A stretch of DNA of 64,000 nucleotides. It comes from Tunturibacter psychrotolerans. GTDB lineage: Bacteria > Acidobacteriota > Terriglobia > Terriglobales > Acidobacteriaceae. Where the stretch lies: NCBI RefSeq assembly GCF_040359615.1, contig NZ_CP132942.1, forward strand, positions 248,001 to 312,000, written 5' to 3'. This document shows positions 33,941 through 42,260 of the stretch, piece by piece. The position numbers and the translations under genes were made by a program. Under the pieces are notes generated by a model. It was not told where the DNA came from and ran no database searches. It worked only from the letters and a program-made list of their open reading frames with translations. The first letter of the stretch is position 1. Every line of letters begins with the position of its first letter.

Positions 33941-34050
33941 GGTGGTTTTTCGCTGGTGTAAACGTGGTGAAATGCGTGGTGAACGTGGAAGAAAAACAGT
34001 CTCTCCCTACGCAGCCTAAAATACGCCACCAATTTCAAATATTTTTTTCG
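33941..34050. repeat. dispersed intergenic repeat, copy 1
   Basis: The core at 33954-33988 (35 bp) matches 45249-45283 with two mismatches. It contains TGGTG units spaced about one helical turn apart, for example CGTGGTG at 33963 and 33975. Weaker similarity extends on both sides, including a shared ATxCGCCA followed by a T-rich stretch. It lies after the GH2 terminator and before the convergent TonB receptor end. No gene is seen in 33837-34255 apart from this repeat and the terminator. Confidence 0.65.
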
Positions 34051-34255
34051 CCGCTTCCCGACCGAGCACTCGCCGTCGATCGGATTCGCTTCGCCGCTCC
34101 TTCTAGAATCGGCATTCCGGCGAGCCCGGCACAGCTTCGGAGGTTTCCTCCAACGCGTGCCGGGCCGTTTAGAAGAGAGAACCCGAGGCAGAGAGACAGA
34201 GTGCAAGAAAAAGGTGGAGACCGAAGTCCCCACCTTTGAGTTAAGACTGTTTGAG

Positions 34256-37200
34256 TTAGAAGTTGAACTTGAGCTGGAACTCTGTGGTACGAGGTCCGCC
34301 CTGGTCGAAGGTACCGGAGTTGCGAGTGGTACGAGCCTGGTTCAACGTTGCCTGATCGCTCGGGCCGTTGAAGTAGCCTCCCGGGACGCCGCCTGCTGCA
34401 TTGCCAACATTGATCAGTTGTCCTGTTGCGTCGCTTACGATTCCGGGAATAAACCCGTAGTTGCTCATGTTGAATACGTTGTAAATGGCAACTCCTGGGA
34501 CGAGGCTCATACCCTCATGGAAGCGGCCAAGGCGGATCGGGTAGTTCGCGCTGAGGTCGAAGGTGCGAAGCGCTGCGTTGTTCAGCGGATTGTTGGGAGC
34601 GGAAGCGATCGCCTGCTGAACGCCATTTGCCGCTCTCAACTGCCCTGGGGTGAAGAGACCAGCAGCCACGACAGCCTGTCCTGCGGGAGTGAAGCTACCT
34701 GCGCTCGTGGCGTTGTAGTTGTTGATCAGCCTGTTAAGACCTGCCCCTTTGACCCCGTGCTCGTAGGAGCCAGGAATGGTGCCCGGGACGAGATCTCCGA
34801 TGGTTCCGTCGCCGTCCACATCGGTTTGGAAGATCTGTCCGGTGTTCCCGGCGGTAGTGTCGAGAACGAGGGAGGCTGCAGAAGCGGAATAGAAGTGACC
34901 AATCATCGCGAGGTTCAGCCCGTATTTGATACCGAGACTACCGCCGAAGCTCAGCTCGTTGGTGTGATCGAGCGGGGTGCGGCCGAGGTAGCGGTTCGGG
35001 TCATCGTTGTCGAAGGCCTGCGCACCAGCGAAGAACTGGTCTGCCGGGTTCGTTCCTGCGTTGCCGCTCACGACGCGCGAGAGCGAGTAGGAGACCTGAA
35101 GATTGCTGCTCATGATGCCAGGAGCAGGATGCGACTTCTGCTGCTGAAGAACAACCTGAAGTGCATCGTAGCCGGAGCGTCCGATGGGAAGGATGAACTT
35201 ACCCTGTCCGACGTTGGGGTTGGTGCCAGCGAAAGCTGCTCCAGTGGCGGGGGTAAGACCGGCATAAGAGGCGGCCGCTGAACCGAGGAAGTTCGTTCCA
35301 GAGTCCAGACCGTTGCTTGCGAAGTCGGTTATCTGTGCTCCCTGTCCTGGGTGAACAGTATTGTTTGTTTGTGCGAGTGCGCAGTTGATAGCCGCCGCCG
35401 AAGCACCTCCGGAGCAACCGAAGGCTGCGGTCGTGTTGGCGATCGCGTTTTGCCCTGCTTGGACGTTGAGGGTACGCGCCGCGCCGACATGGTTTACGTC
35501 CTGCGAGATCGGAATCTTGAGCGTCGCGTTGTGGACGTAATCGGCGCTAAGCACCACGCCCTTGAGAATCTCGCGCTGAATTCCGCCGTTGAATTGAATC
35601 GAGTACGGGCTCTTATACGGTCCGGCGTAGATGCTGTTCGCATAGAGACCGGTGGTACCGATGTAAGAAGGATTGACGCCGGCGACGCCCTTTACCGCTG
35701 CCTGGTACTCGGCCTTGATGGCGTTGACCTCAGGTGCGGCTAGCCCAATTGGCTCGTTCAGGATGGTGGAGACAGGAGTGCCGTCAGGAGCCTTAGTGAC
35801 TACGCCAAAGCCAGGAAGAGTGATGCTCGATGCTCCGGCAAAGGCCAGGCCGTTGTTGAAGGCTGGGAAGTTGGATTGGACGGACGCCGTGCGGGAGTTG
35901 CCAGTGTTGTTGAAGACGCTGCTCTCGTAGAAGATACCGATTCCTCCACGGAAGGACGTCTTGTGATCTCCGGGGCTGAAGTTGAATCCAGCCTGCGGTC
36001 CGAAGTTGGCGTAGGGCTGACGGGTTTGGACGCCAAGGCCCTGCTGGTACTGATCAAACAGGGGGGTATTTCCGGTGCAACCGGAAAATTGCTGAGCTGT
36101 CGCGACACTCGAGCAGAGGGGTGTGGGAAGATCCTGATTGGCGCGGTCTGTATCGACGCTCCAGCGGAGACCTCCGGTAAGGGTGAGAGACGGGGTCGCC
36201 TTCCAGGTGTCGGCCACGTAGGCGCCAAAACGCCAGCTGGGATCGAGACCGCCGGGTAGACCGAAGCCGGGCCGCTCGGAGAAGAGGCCGTTGCCGTTGC
36301 CGATGGCGTACAACTGAGCGATATAGTCCAGAGGGTTGGCCGGATTGCCTCCAGCGACGAGGTTGCCGGGGGTAGCTGAGATATCAGTGTAGAGAGATGC
36401 TCCGAAGAAGGCTGCGAATCCGCCACTAGCAAGGCGGTTCATGTCGAAGCCGAATTTGAACGTGTGCGCTCCCCTGGTATAGCTACCGTCATAGCGGAAC
36501 TGCTTGTCGGTCTGGAAGGTTCCCTGCGGAGCAAGATAGTTCGGCCCCGCATTGAGGCTGCCGATGAGGGTGACCTGGCCCAAGGTCGCAGAGGAGGGGT
36601 TATAGATGGAGTTACCGAGCGCTGCGGTTCCGTCCTCGAGGAGGTTATGGAACTTCTCCCAGCCTCCGCGGAACGAGTGGGTGAAGCGGCCGGTGGTAAA
36701 GTCTGCGCCGCCGACGATTCCCGGGACGTTGTCCCTGTTCTCGTAGACCTGATAGGGGGCCAAGCCGAAGGTGGCGAAGTCGGAGTTCACGCTATAGACG
36801 CCGCGGGCGAAGATGTGAATACCCTTGGGGCCGTTGTAGTCGAGACGCGCTGTGCTGAAGTTATCCGTGAATGGTGCAGGGACGAAGGGAAACTGCTGGA
36901 GGATTGAAGAAAAGACTGGGGATGCACCCAACGCGGCGTCCAGTTCGTGCTGCAGGATGCGCTCGGCTCCGCCAAAGAAGAAGAGCTTGTCCTTAATGAT
37001 AGGACCGCCGATGTATCCGCCGAACTGGTTGCGCTGGAAGGGAGCCGTAGTTCCGCTGATATCAGCAGCGCCTGCACGGGCATCCTGGAAGTTGTAGAAG
37101 GCGTTGCCGTGAAACTTGTTGGTTCCTGACTGGGTCGCAACGAGGACTTGACCGGTTGAGGTTACTTCGCCGGAGACGTCCTGGGTGGAGCGGTTGAGTT

Positions 37201-37858
37201 GGAACTCCTGGATAGCGCCCGACGGTACATTGTAGATGGTCGTTCCGACGGTCTCGTCGGTGATGTCCTGACCGTCAAGCAGAATGCGTGTTGTACGTCC
37301 GCCGACGCCGCTGACCGAGATGGCCGAATAGCCAGCTTTGGTGGGATCGAAGGTCTGACCGGACTGGAGAACGACGCCTGGCTGAAGCTGAGCGACGTCA
37401 AGAATGTTGCGACCGTTAACCGGAAGGGCGTCGATCTGCTCGCGGGTGACAACACCGGAGACGCCGATCTGTTCCGTGTTGACCTGGAGGGCACCGGCGT
37501 TGACTTCAACGGTTTCAGCGGAGGAACCAAGAGTCAGTTTGAAGTTACCTGGGGTGGCGGTACCGGTACGCACGACCGTGGTCACTGACAGCTTTTCAAA
37601 GCCGGCGCCTGCGATGGTTACGGTATAGGAACCAGGGTTGAGCGGACCGACGCTGTAGAAGCCAGCTTTATCGGTGGTGACGGTCTTTGTGACACCCGTG
37701 TCGACCGCGAGGATCGTAACCGTTGCGTCGGGCACGGTGGCGCCGGAGGGGTCAGTGATTGATCCCTGGATCGATCCGCCGTTCACCGAGGTAGCCTGGC
37801 CGTAGCTCAACGTCACGGCGGCGAATAGGATCATCAGTATTGAAAGAAGCCTTCTCAT
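34256..37858 (-). CDS. Oar-like TonB-dependent receptor with carboxypeptidase-regulatory domain, copy A
   Basis: 1200 residues. Signal peptide MRRLLSILMILFAAVTLSYG. A carboxypeptidase-regulatory-like Ig domain (about 25-110: GSIQGSITDPSGATVPDATVTI, GFYSVGPLNPGSYTV) is followed by a plug domain (about 125-250: VTREQIDALPVNGRNILDVAQLQPGV in part, ILLDGQDITDE). A large 22-strand-type barrel ends TTEFQLKFNF, the terminal Phe expected of outer-membrane proteins. Such receptors are numerous in Acidobacteriota and are thought to import polymers or oligosaccharides, or to bind proteins. AGGAG precedes ATG 37858. No SusD-like partner is adjacent. It is divergent from a second receptor of the same class. 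Confidence 0.92.
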   Translation of the reverse strand: MRRLLSILMILFAAVTLSYGQATSVNGGSIQGSITDPSGATVPDATVTILAVDTGVTKTVTTDKAGFYSVGPLNPGSYTVTIAGAGFEKLSVTTVVRTGTATPGNFKLTLGSSAETVEVNAGALQVNTEQIGVSGVVTREQIDALPVNGRNILDVAQLQPGVVLQSGQTFDPTKAGYSAISVSGVGGRTTRILLDGQDITDETVGTTIYNVPSGAIQEFQLNRSTQDVSGEVTSTGQVLVATQSGTNKFHGNAFYNFQDARAGAADISGTTAPFQRNQFGGYIGGPIIKDKLFFFGGAERILQHELDAALGASPVFSSILQQFPFVPAPFTDNFSTARLDYNGPKGIHIFARGVYSVNSDFATFGLAPYQVYENRDNVPGIVGGADFTTGRFTHSFRGGWEKFHNLLEDGTAALGNSIYNPSSATLGQVTLIGSLNAGPNYLAPQGTFQTDKQFRYDGSYTRGAHTFKFGFDMNRLASGGFAAFFGASLYTDISATPGNLVAGGNPANPLDYIAQLYAIGNGNGLFSERPGFGLPGGLDPSWRFGAYVADTWKATPSLTLTGGLRWSVDTDRANQDLPTPLCSSVATAQQFSGCTGNTPLFDQYQQGLGVQTRQPYANFGPQAGFNFSPGDHKTSFRGGIGIFYESSVFNNTGNSRTASVQSNFPAFNNGLAFAGASSITLPGFGVVTKAPDGTPVSTILNEPIGLAAPEVNAIKAEYQAAVKGVAGVNPSYIGTTGLYANSIYAGPYKSPYSIQFNGGIQREILKGVVLSADYVHNATLKIPISQDVNHVGAARTLNVQAGQNAIANTTAAFGCSGGASAAAINCALAQTNNTVHPGQGAQITDFASNGLDSGTNFLGSAAASYAGLTPATGAAFAGTNPNVGQGKFILPIGRSGYDALQVVLQQQKSHPAPGIMSSNLQVSYSLSRVVSGNAGTNPADQFFAGAQAFDNDDPNRYLGRTPLDHTNELSFGGSLGIKYGLNLAMIGHFYSASAASLVLDTTAGNTGQIFQTDVDGDGTIGDLVPGTIPGSYEHGVKGAGLNRLINNYNATSAGSFTPAGQAVVAAGLFTPGQLRAANGVQQAIASAPNNPLNNAALRTFDLSANYPIRLGRFHEGMSLVPGVAIYNVFNMSNYGFIPGIVSDATGQLINVGNAAGGVPGGYFNGPSDQATLNQARTTRNSGTFDQGGPRTTEFQLKFNF

Positions 37859-38489
37859 CTTTTCTGCTCTCCTGGGTCTTTAGGTCGGAACAATCCCACC
37901 GCGGGGGTCAATCGGTCGTTGCGACGCTGTTCCTGATGCATATGCATCTTTAGGGCCATTGCGAATAGAAATTTCTCCGACTCGAAAAGCCAGCTAAACC
38001 AAGGATTTTTTTGCGACATAACTAGTGAGTTAACCCTTGTGGCGATCCTGTTTTATGGAATAGAGAATTTCTTCTCCCGAAAACTGGATCAACAAAGGTC
38101 TTCGGTCCTGTAGGTTGCGGTTTGCTCGAGGTGTGGGTCCGGTAAAAAAATCAAATGCGGCTCTCGGCGACCGGGGATGGTTCCAAGGGAGTGACCGGGC
38201 GAGTCAGGGGAATAGGGGTCTCGCAGATGGGGGCCATGCCGACCCCGTAAAAAAGGTACATTGCCGCGACCGAGCGAGAGTCGCTGTGCGGGCGGGGCAA
38301 GGGACGTCGAAATACATATTTTCATAGAATGTTAACTTTTTGCTCGCCGCAACTGTTTGATTCGACTTGGCACCGACTCTGCTTCGGTTTGGCACTCAAC
38401 TTGCATTAACAGGCTATATTCCTCTCCCTGCGCGATGTGATCGCGTCGCCTCTACCCAAACAAAGACCCCTTGAACGGAGCCTATACAG
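37859..38489. other. 631-bp intergenic region between divergent TonB receptors
   Basis: No gene is seen. The right part carries the tandem sigma-54-type elements (listed separately). The centre and left contain A/T-rich blocks, two GTTAAC sites (38031 and 38332 areas), and a G-rich stretch at about 38100-38300 with no clear structure. The leftward gene must have its own promoter here, but no sigma-54-type element is seen for it. Confidence 0.5.
38367..38407 (+). promoter_or_regulatory. tandem sigma-54-type (-24/-12) promoter elements
   Basis: Element 2 (38389-38407) reads TTGGCACTCAACTTGCATT, matching YTGGCAC-N5-TTGCA exactly, with GG and GC ten bases apart. Element 1 (38367-38384) reads TTGGCACCGACTCTGCTT with the same GG-N10-GC spacing and one change in the -12 half. 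Transcription from element 2 would start near 38416, giving a 5' leader of about 75 bases before the TTG start at 38490. Sigma-54 promoters need an enhancer-binding activator, which is not encoded in this window. Confidence 0.7.
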
Positions 38490-41400
38490 TTGAAATTTAA
38501 TGAGTTTCCTCAGTCGCATCCTTTTGCGAAATGGATATCCATTTTCGCAATTGCTCTCTTCGCCCTCCTTACGGCACCCGCTGCAATCGCCCAATCTTCC
38601 GGCGAGGTTTCAGGCACTGTCACAGACTCGACAAGCGCAATCATCTCCGGCGCCACCGTCACGCTTAAAAACTTAGCCACGAACGCCGAGCGTCAGGTCA
38701 AGACTGACTCTGCCGGTATCTATGCTTTTACCAACGTGCAGCCGGCCGAATACACGGTTACAGCGACCAGTTCGGGCTTTGGAACGACAAAGACCGACGT
38801 CGTAGTGGCGATCGGAGGCCATGTCACCGCGGATGAAAAACTGCAGGTCAGCAATAATGCGGTCACGATCGACGTTGCGGCGACGCAAAACGTCCAGGTG
38901 AATACGCAAACCCCTGAAGTCTCGCAGGTGATCGACCAGGAGCAGATCTCGCAGCTGCCATCGCTTACCCGCAATCCGTATGACTTCGTCGCTCTCTCGG
39001 GCAACATCTCCTCCGGTGACAATACCGCGGCGGGCGGGGTTCAGAATGGAGCAAACCGCGGCGTTAACTTCTCGCTCAACGGTCAGCGCAACTCGGGCAC
39101 GGAGATCCTTCTGGACGGCGTTGAGAACATCACCGTCTTCGGAGATTCGGTGGGAATCATCGTGCCGATCGACTCTGTTCAGGAGTATCGCGTCATTACG
39201 AACAACTTCGGCGCGGAGTATGGACGTGCGTCCGGTGGTGTCGTTGCCGTGGCGACCAAGAGCGGTACCAATGCCTATCATGGGAAAGTCTGGGAGTTCA
39301 ATCGTCTTGGCGCAACGACCGCAAACACAGTAGCGAACGCCCAGGCTGGTTTGGCGAAGGGCAACTATACGCGTAACCAATTCGGGGGCGCGGTGGGTGG
39401 ACCCATCCTCAAGGACAAGCTCTTCTTCTTTGCATCGACCGAGCTTACCCGGGTTCGTAGTTCGGCGAATCAGATTGCGGTTGTTCCGAGCGCGCAGCTT
39501 CTCGCTGCTGCTCCAGCGAACGTTCAGAGCTTCTTCTCCACCTACGGCGGCAATCAGAAGTTCAACGTGTTGAGCACCACGACAAACCTTCAGGCAGGCA
39601 CGCCTGCAACAGCTACTTCTCCTGCAACTCCTCTTTATCCCACTCTCGATCCGAGCTTGCCGATCTTCAACAATATTGGATACTCGACGGCAAACGATGC
39701 TGGCGGTGGACTTCCCCAGAACACCTACAATGTCACCGGTCGTCTGGACTACAACCTGGGCGAGAAGACACAGGCGTTCTTCCGTTACGTGAACTACCAC
39801 GAAGTGGATGCGCCCGGCTCTGCGGTTGGATCTTCCACTCCTTATGCGGCGTACAACGTAGGTCAGTCAAACATCGGGCAGGCTTATCTGCTTAGCGTTG
39901 CGCATGAGTTCAACCCTTCGCTCTCCAGTGTTACCAAGGCCAGCTTTGCGCGCCTCAACGTAAGCAACGCCTACGACACATCACTGCAACAGACACCCAC
40001 CCTGATCGTTGCGCCGAACGCGCAGGATCCGTTCACGGGCAAGCCATTTCAGTTCCCTGGCTTTTACGACACCAATCCCGCTAACGGAGGCTTGCCTTTT
40101 GGCGGACCGCAGAACACGGTTCAAATCAATCAGGATATGAACCTGACCAAGGGACGTCACCAGATTCAAGGCGGCGCTCAAATTCTCTACATTCAGGAGA
40201 ACAGCGCTTACGGTGCCTATGCTCAGGCCAACGAGCAACTTGGAAACAACACAACGACTGGACTCGCCAACTTTTTGACCGGAAGCCTGTTCCAGTTTCA
40301 AGCGGCAGTCAATCCTCAGGGAGCCACTCCCTGCTCTCGCGACGCTTACACCGGGGCGCTTTCGCAAACCCCGAGCTGCACGATCAACCTCCCGACGACT
40401 CAGCCCCAGTTTGCACGTTCTGATCGTTTCCACGACTGGGCAGCTTACGTTCAGGATCAGTGGAAGATGACCTCCAAGTTCACCTTCAACTACGGTCTGC
40501 GGTATGAGTACTACGGGGTTCAGCACAACAACAACAGAAACCTGGACGCGAACTTCTACTACGGCCCCGGCAGCAGCATTCCGGAGCAGGTCCGCAATGG
40601 CTCCGTTCTTACCACCCCCAACAGCCCCATCGGGGAACTCTGGAAGCCTCAGTACGGTACTGCATCTCCACGCATCGGCTTTGCCTATGACGTCTTCGGC
40701 GACGGCAAAACTGCGGTTCGCGGCGGTTACGGTATCTCTTATGAGCGCAACTTCGGCAACGTCACCTTCAACGTGATTCAGAACCCACCCAACTACGCCG
40801 TCGTTGTGATCAAGCAGGGGAACGGGCTGAACCCTGTGGTCACCAACTCCAACGCTGGTCCTCTCGCAGGTTCTGGAGCCTCCGTTGCTCTGCCCCCAAC
40901 CAGTCTGCGGCATGTGGACCAGAACATCCGCACTGCGCAGACTCAGTTTTACTCGCTCTCTGTCGATCAGCAGGTTGGTCACGGAAGCCTGGTCGAACTG
41001 ACCTACAACGGTGCCCGTGGACTTCACCTCTACGACATCAAGAACTACAACATCGCAGGCAGCGGGAACTTCTATCTCGGCGATCCGATTACGGATCCTG
41101 TCAGCGGCAACTCCGCGCTCACCTACGCCAATTCGCATTTCTCGAACGATAACAACCGCGGATCGAATGGCGACTCCTACTATCAAGCAGTCAACCTTCA
41201 ATTCACGACCCAGAACATCCATCGCACCGGATTGTCTCTGGTTGCGAATTACACGATTGCACACGCCACGGACGATTTGAGCACAACGTTCTCTGAAACC
41301 TCCGCAGGCAACTTCTCACTTGGTTACACCAACCCCTACAATCCGGCGCTCGATCACGGCAACAGCGACTTCGACATTCGTCATCGCCTTGTCATCGCAC

Positions 41401-42071
41401 CGATCTGGCACACGCCTTACTTCGCGAAGAAGACCACTCTTCTCGGCGAAGTCCTCGGAGGATACGAGCTGACCGGTATCTTTACCGCACGCACTGGAAC
41501 TCCGTTTACCCTTTACGACTCCACCAACGACAGCTCGGGCTACAGCATTCCTCGCTATACCCCGTCCACGCCTGTCACCCAACACACCTTCAAGTCGATT
41601 CCGAAGGGCGTAACCGGTGGTGGAGCAGACAACTATGAGATCGGCTCACTTCCAACGGCCGTTCCAATCTCTAACGCAGCCCTTCTCGGTATCTCAGACT
41701 TTGGCCCCTACCCCGCAGCGATGACGGCCCGTAACGCTTTCCGTGGTCCCGGCGCCTATAACTTCAACGTTTCGATCGCGAAGCAGTTCCCCATCCACGA
41801 GGGCGTCAATCTTGAGCTCAGGGCTGAGGGCTACGATGTGACGAACCACCACAACCTGTACATTCAGGGAGCGACCCTCGACGTCGCTCAATCCGGCACA
41901 GACGCGGACGCACCGTACGGGAACAACCCCTTTGCATCAGACCCTCAAACAGCCGGCAGCCCCTATGCCGCAGGAACCGCGTATCCGGTCAAAGCCTCCA
42001 AGGGCGGTGTGACGGGTGGCGCGAACGATGAGCGTCGCTTCCTGCAGTTCGCTGGGAAGATCAACTTCTAA
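38490..42071 (+). CDS. Oar-like TonB-dependent receptor with carboxypeptidase-regulatory domain, copy B
   Basis: 1193 residues. The start is TTG 38490, with CGGAG upstream. The signal peptide h-region is ISIFAIALFALLTAPAAIAQ. A carboxypeptidase-regulatory domain (about 35-115: GEVSGTVTDSTSAIISGATVTL), a plug (about 125-260: RGVNFSLNGQRNSGTEILLDG, YGRASGGVVAVATKSGTN) and a long barrel ending FLQFAGKINF follow. It is the same class as copy A but not a close duplicate: plug and barrel sequences differ widely. It lies behind tandem sigma-54-type elements and ends at a strong terminator, so it is a single-gene unit. Substrate unknown. Confidence 0.92.
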   Translation: MKFNEFPQSHPFAKWISIFAIALFALLTAPAAIAQSSGEVSGTVTDSTSAIISGATVTLKNLATNAERQVKTDSAGIYAFTNVQPAEYTVTATSSGFGTTKTDVVVAIGGHVTADEKLQVSNNAVTIDVAATQNVQVNTQTPEVSQVIDQEQISQLPSLTRNPYDFVALSGNISSGDNTAAGGVQNGANRGVNFSLNGQRNSGTEILLDGVENITVFGDSVGIIVPIDSVQEYRVITNNFGAEYGRASGGVVAVATKSGTNAYHGKVWEFNRLGATTANTVANAQAGLAKGNYTRNQFGGAVGGPILKDKLFFFASTELTRVRSSANQIAVVPSAQLLAAAPANVQSFFSTYGGNQKFNVLSTTTNLQAGTPATATSPATPLYPTLDPSLPIFNNIGYSTANDAGGGLPQNTYNVTGRLDYNLGEKTQAFFRYVNYHEVDAPGSAVGSSTPYAAYNVGQSNIGQAYLLSVAHEFNPSLSSVTKASFARLNVSNAYDTSLQQTPTLIVAPNAQDPFTGKPFQFPGFYDTNPANGGLPFGGPQNTVQINQDMNLTKGRHQIQGGAQILYIQENSAYGAYAQANEQLGNNTTTGLANFLTGSLFQFQAAVNPQGATPCSRDAYTGALSQTPSCTINLPTTQPQFARSDRFHDWAAYVQDQWKMTSKFTFNYGLRYEYYGVQHNNNRNLDANFYYGPGSSIPEQVRNGSVLTTPNSPIGELWKPQYGTASPRIGFAYDVFGDGKTAVRGGYGISYERNFGNVTFNVIQNPPNYAVVVIKQGNGLNPVVTNSNAGPLAGSGASVALPPTSLRHVDQNIRTAQTQFYSLSVDQQVGHGSLVELTYNGARGLHLYDIKNYNIAGSGNFYLGDPITDPVSGNSALTYANSHFSNDNNRGSNGDSYYQAVNLQFTTQNIHRTGLSLVANYTIAHATDDLSTTFSETSAGNFSLGYTNPYNPALDHGNSDFDIRHRLVIAPIWHTPYFAKKTTLLGEVLGGYELTGIFTARTGTPFTLYDSTNDSSGYSIPRYTPSTPVTQHTFKSIPKGVTGGGADNYEIGSLPTAVPISNAALLGISDFGPYPAAMTARNAFRGPGAYNFNVSIAKQFPIHEGVNLELRAEGYDVTNHHNLYIQGATLDVAQSGTDADAPYGNNPFASDPQTAGSPYAAGTAYPVKASKGGVTGGANDERRFLQFAGKINF

Positions 42072-42093
42072 CCAAACTGCAGTACCTTTATTG

Positions 42094-42126
42094 AGGGACG
42101 GGCCAAAAGCCTGTCCCTTTCTTTTT
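42094..42126 (+). terminator. Rho-independent terminator of TonB receptor B
   Basis: Ten-base-pair stem, AGGGACGGGC (42094-42103) with GCCTGTCCCT (42109-42118), loop CAAAA, followed by TTCTTTTTT. Confidence 0.85.
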
Positions 42127-42260
42127 TAATTCTGCGCGACCTGTTCCTCGCTAGATTCCCTGTAAGTGCCGCGTTTTCTGCACATACTCTTTCCGTCCAG
42201 AAATGCCCTTCGTGCGCGGCTTTACCCCGCCGAATCAAGCATTTATCATGGAAGTACACC

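Noticed and set aside
34157..35281. 374-codon open frame on the plus strand opposite TonB receptor A
   Set aside because: Antisense shadow without signal or domain; the minus strand encodes the complete barrel end.
39981..41264. 427-codon open frame on the minus strand inside TonB receptor B
   Set aside because: No recognisable motif and Val/Arg/Asp-rich composition typical of antisense to a GC-rich gene.
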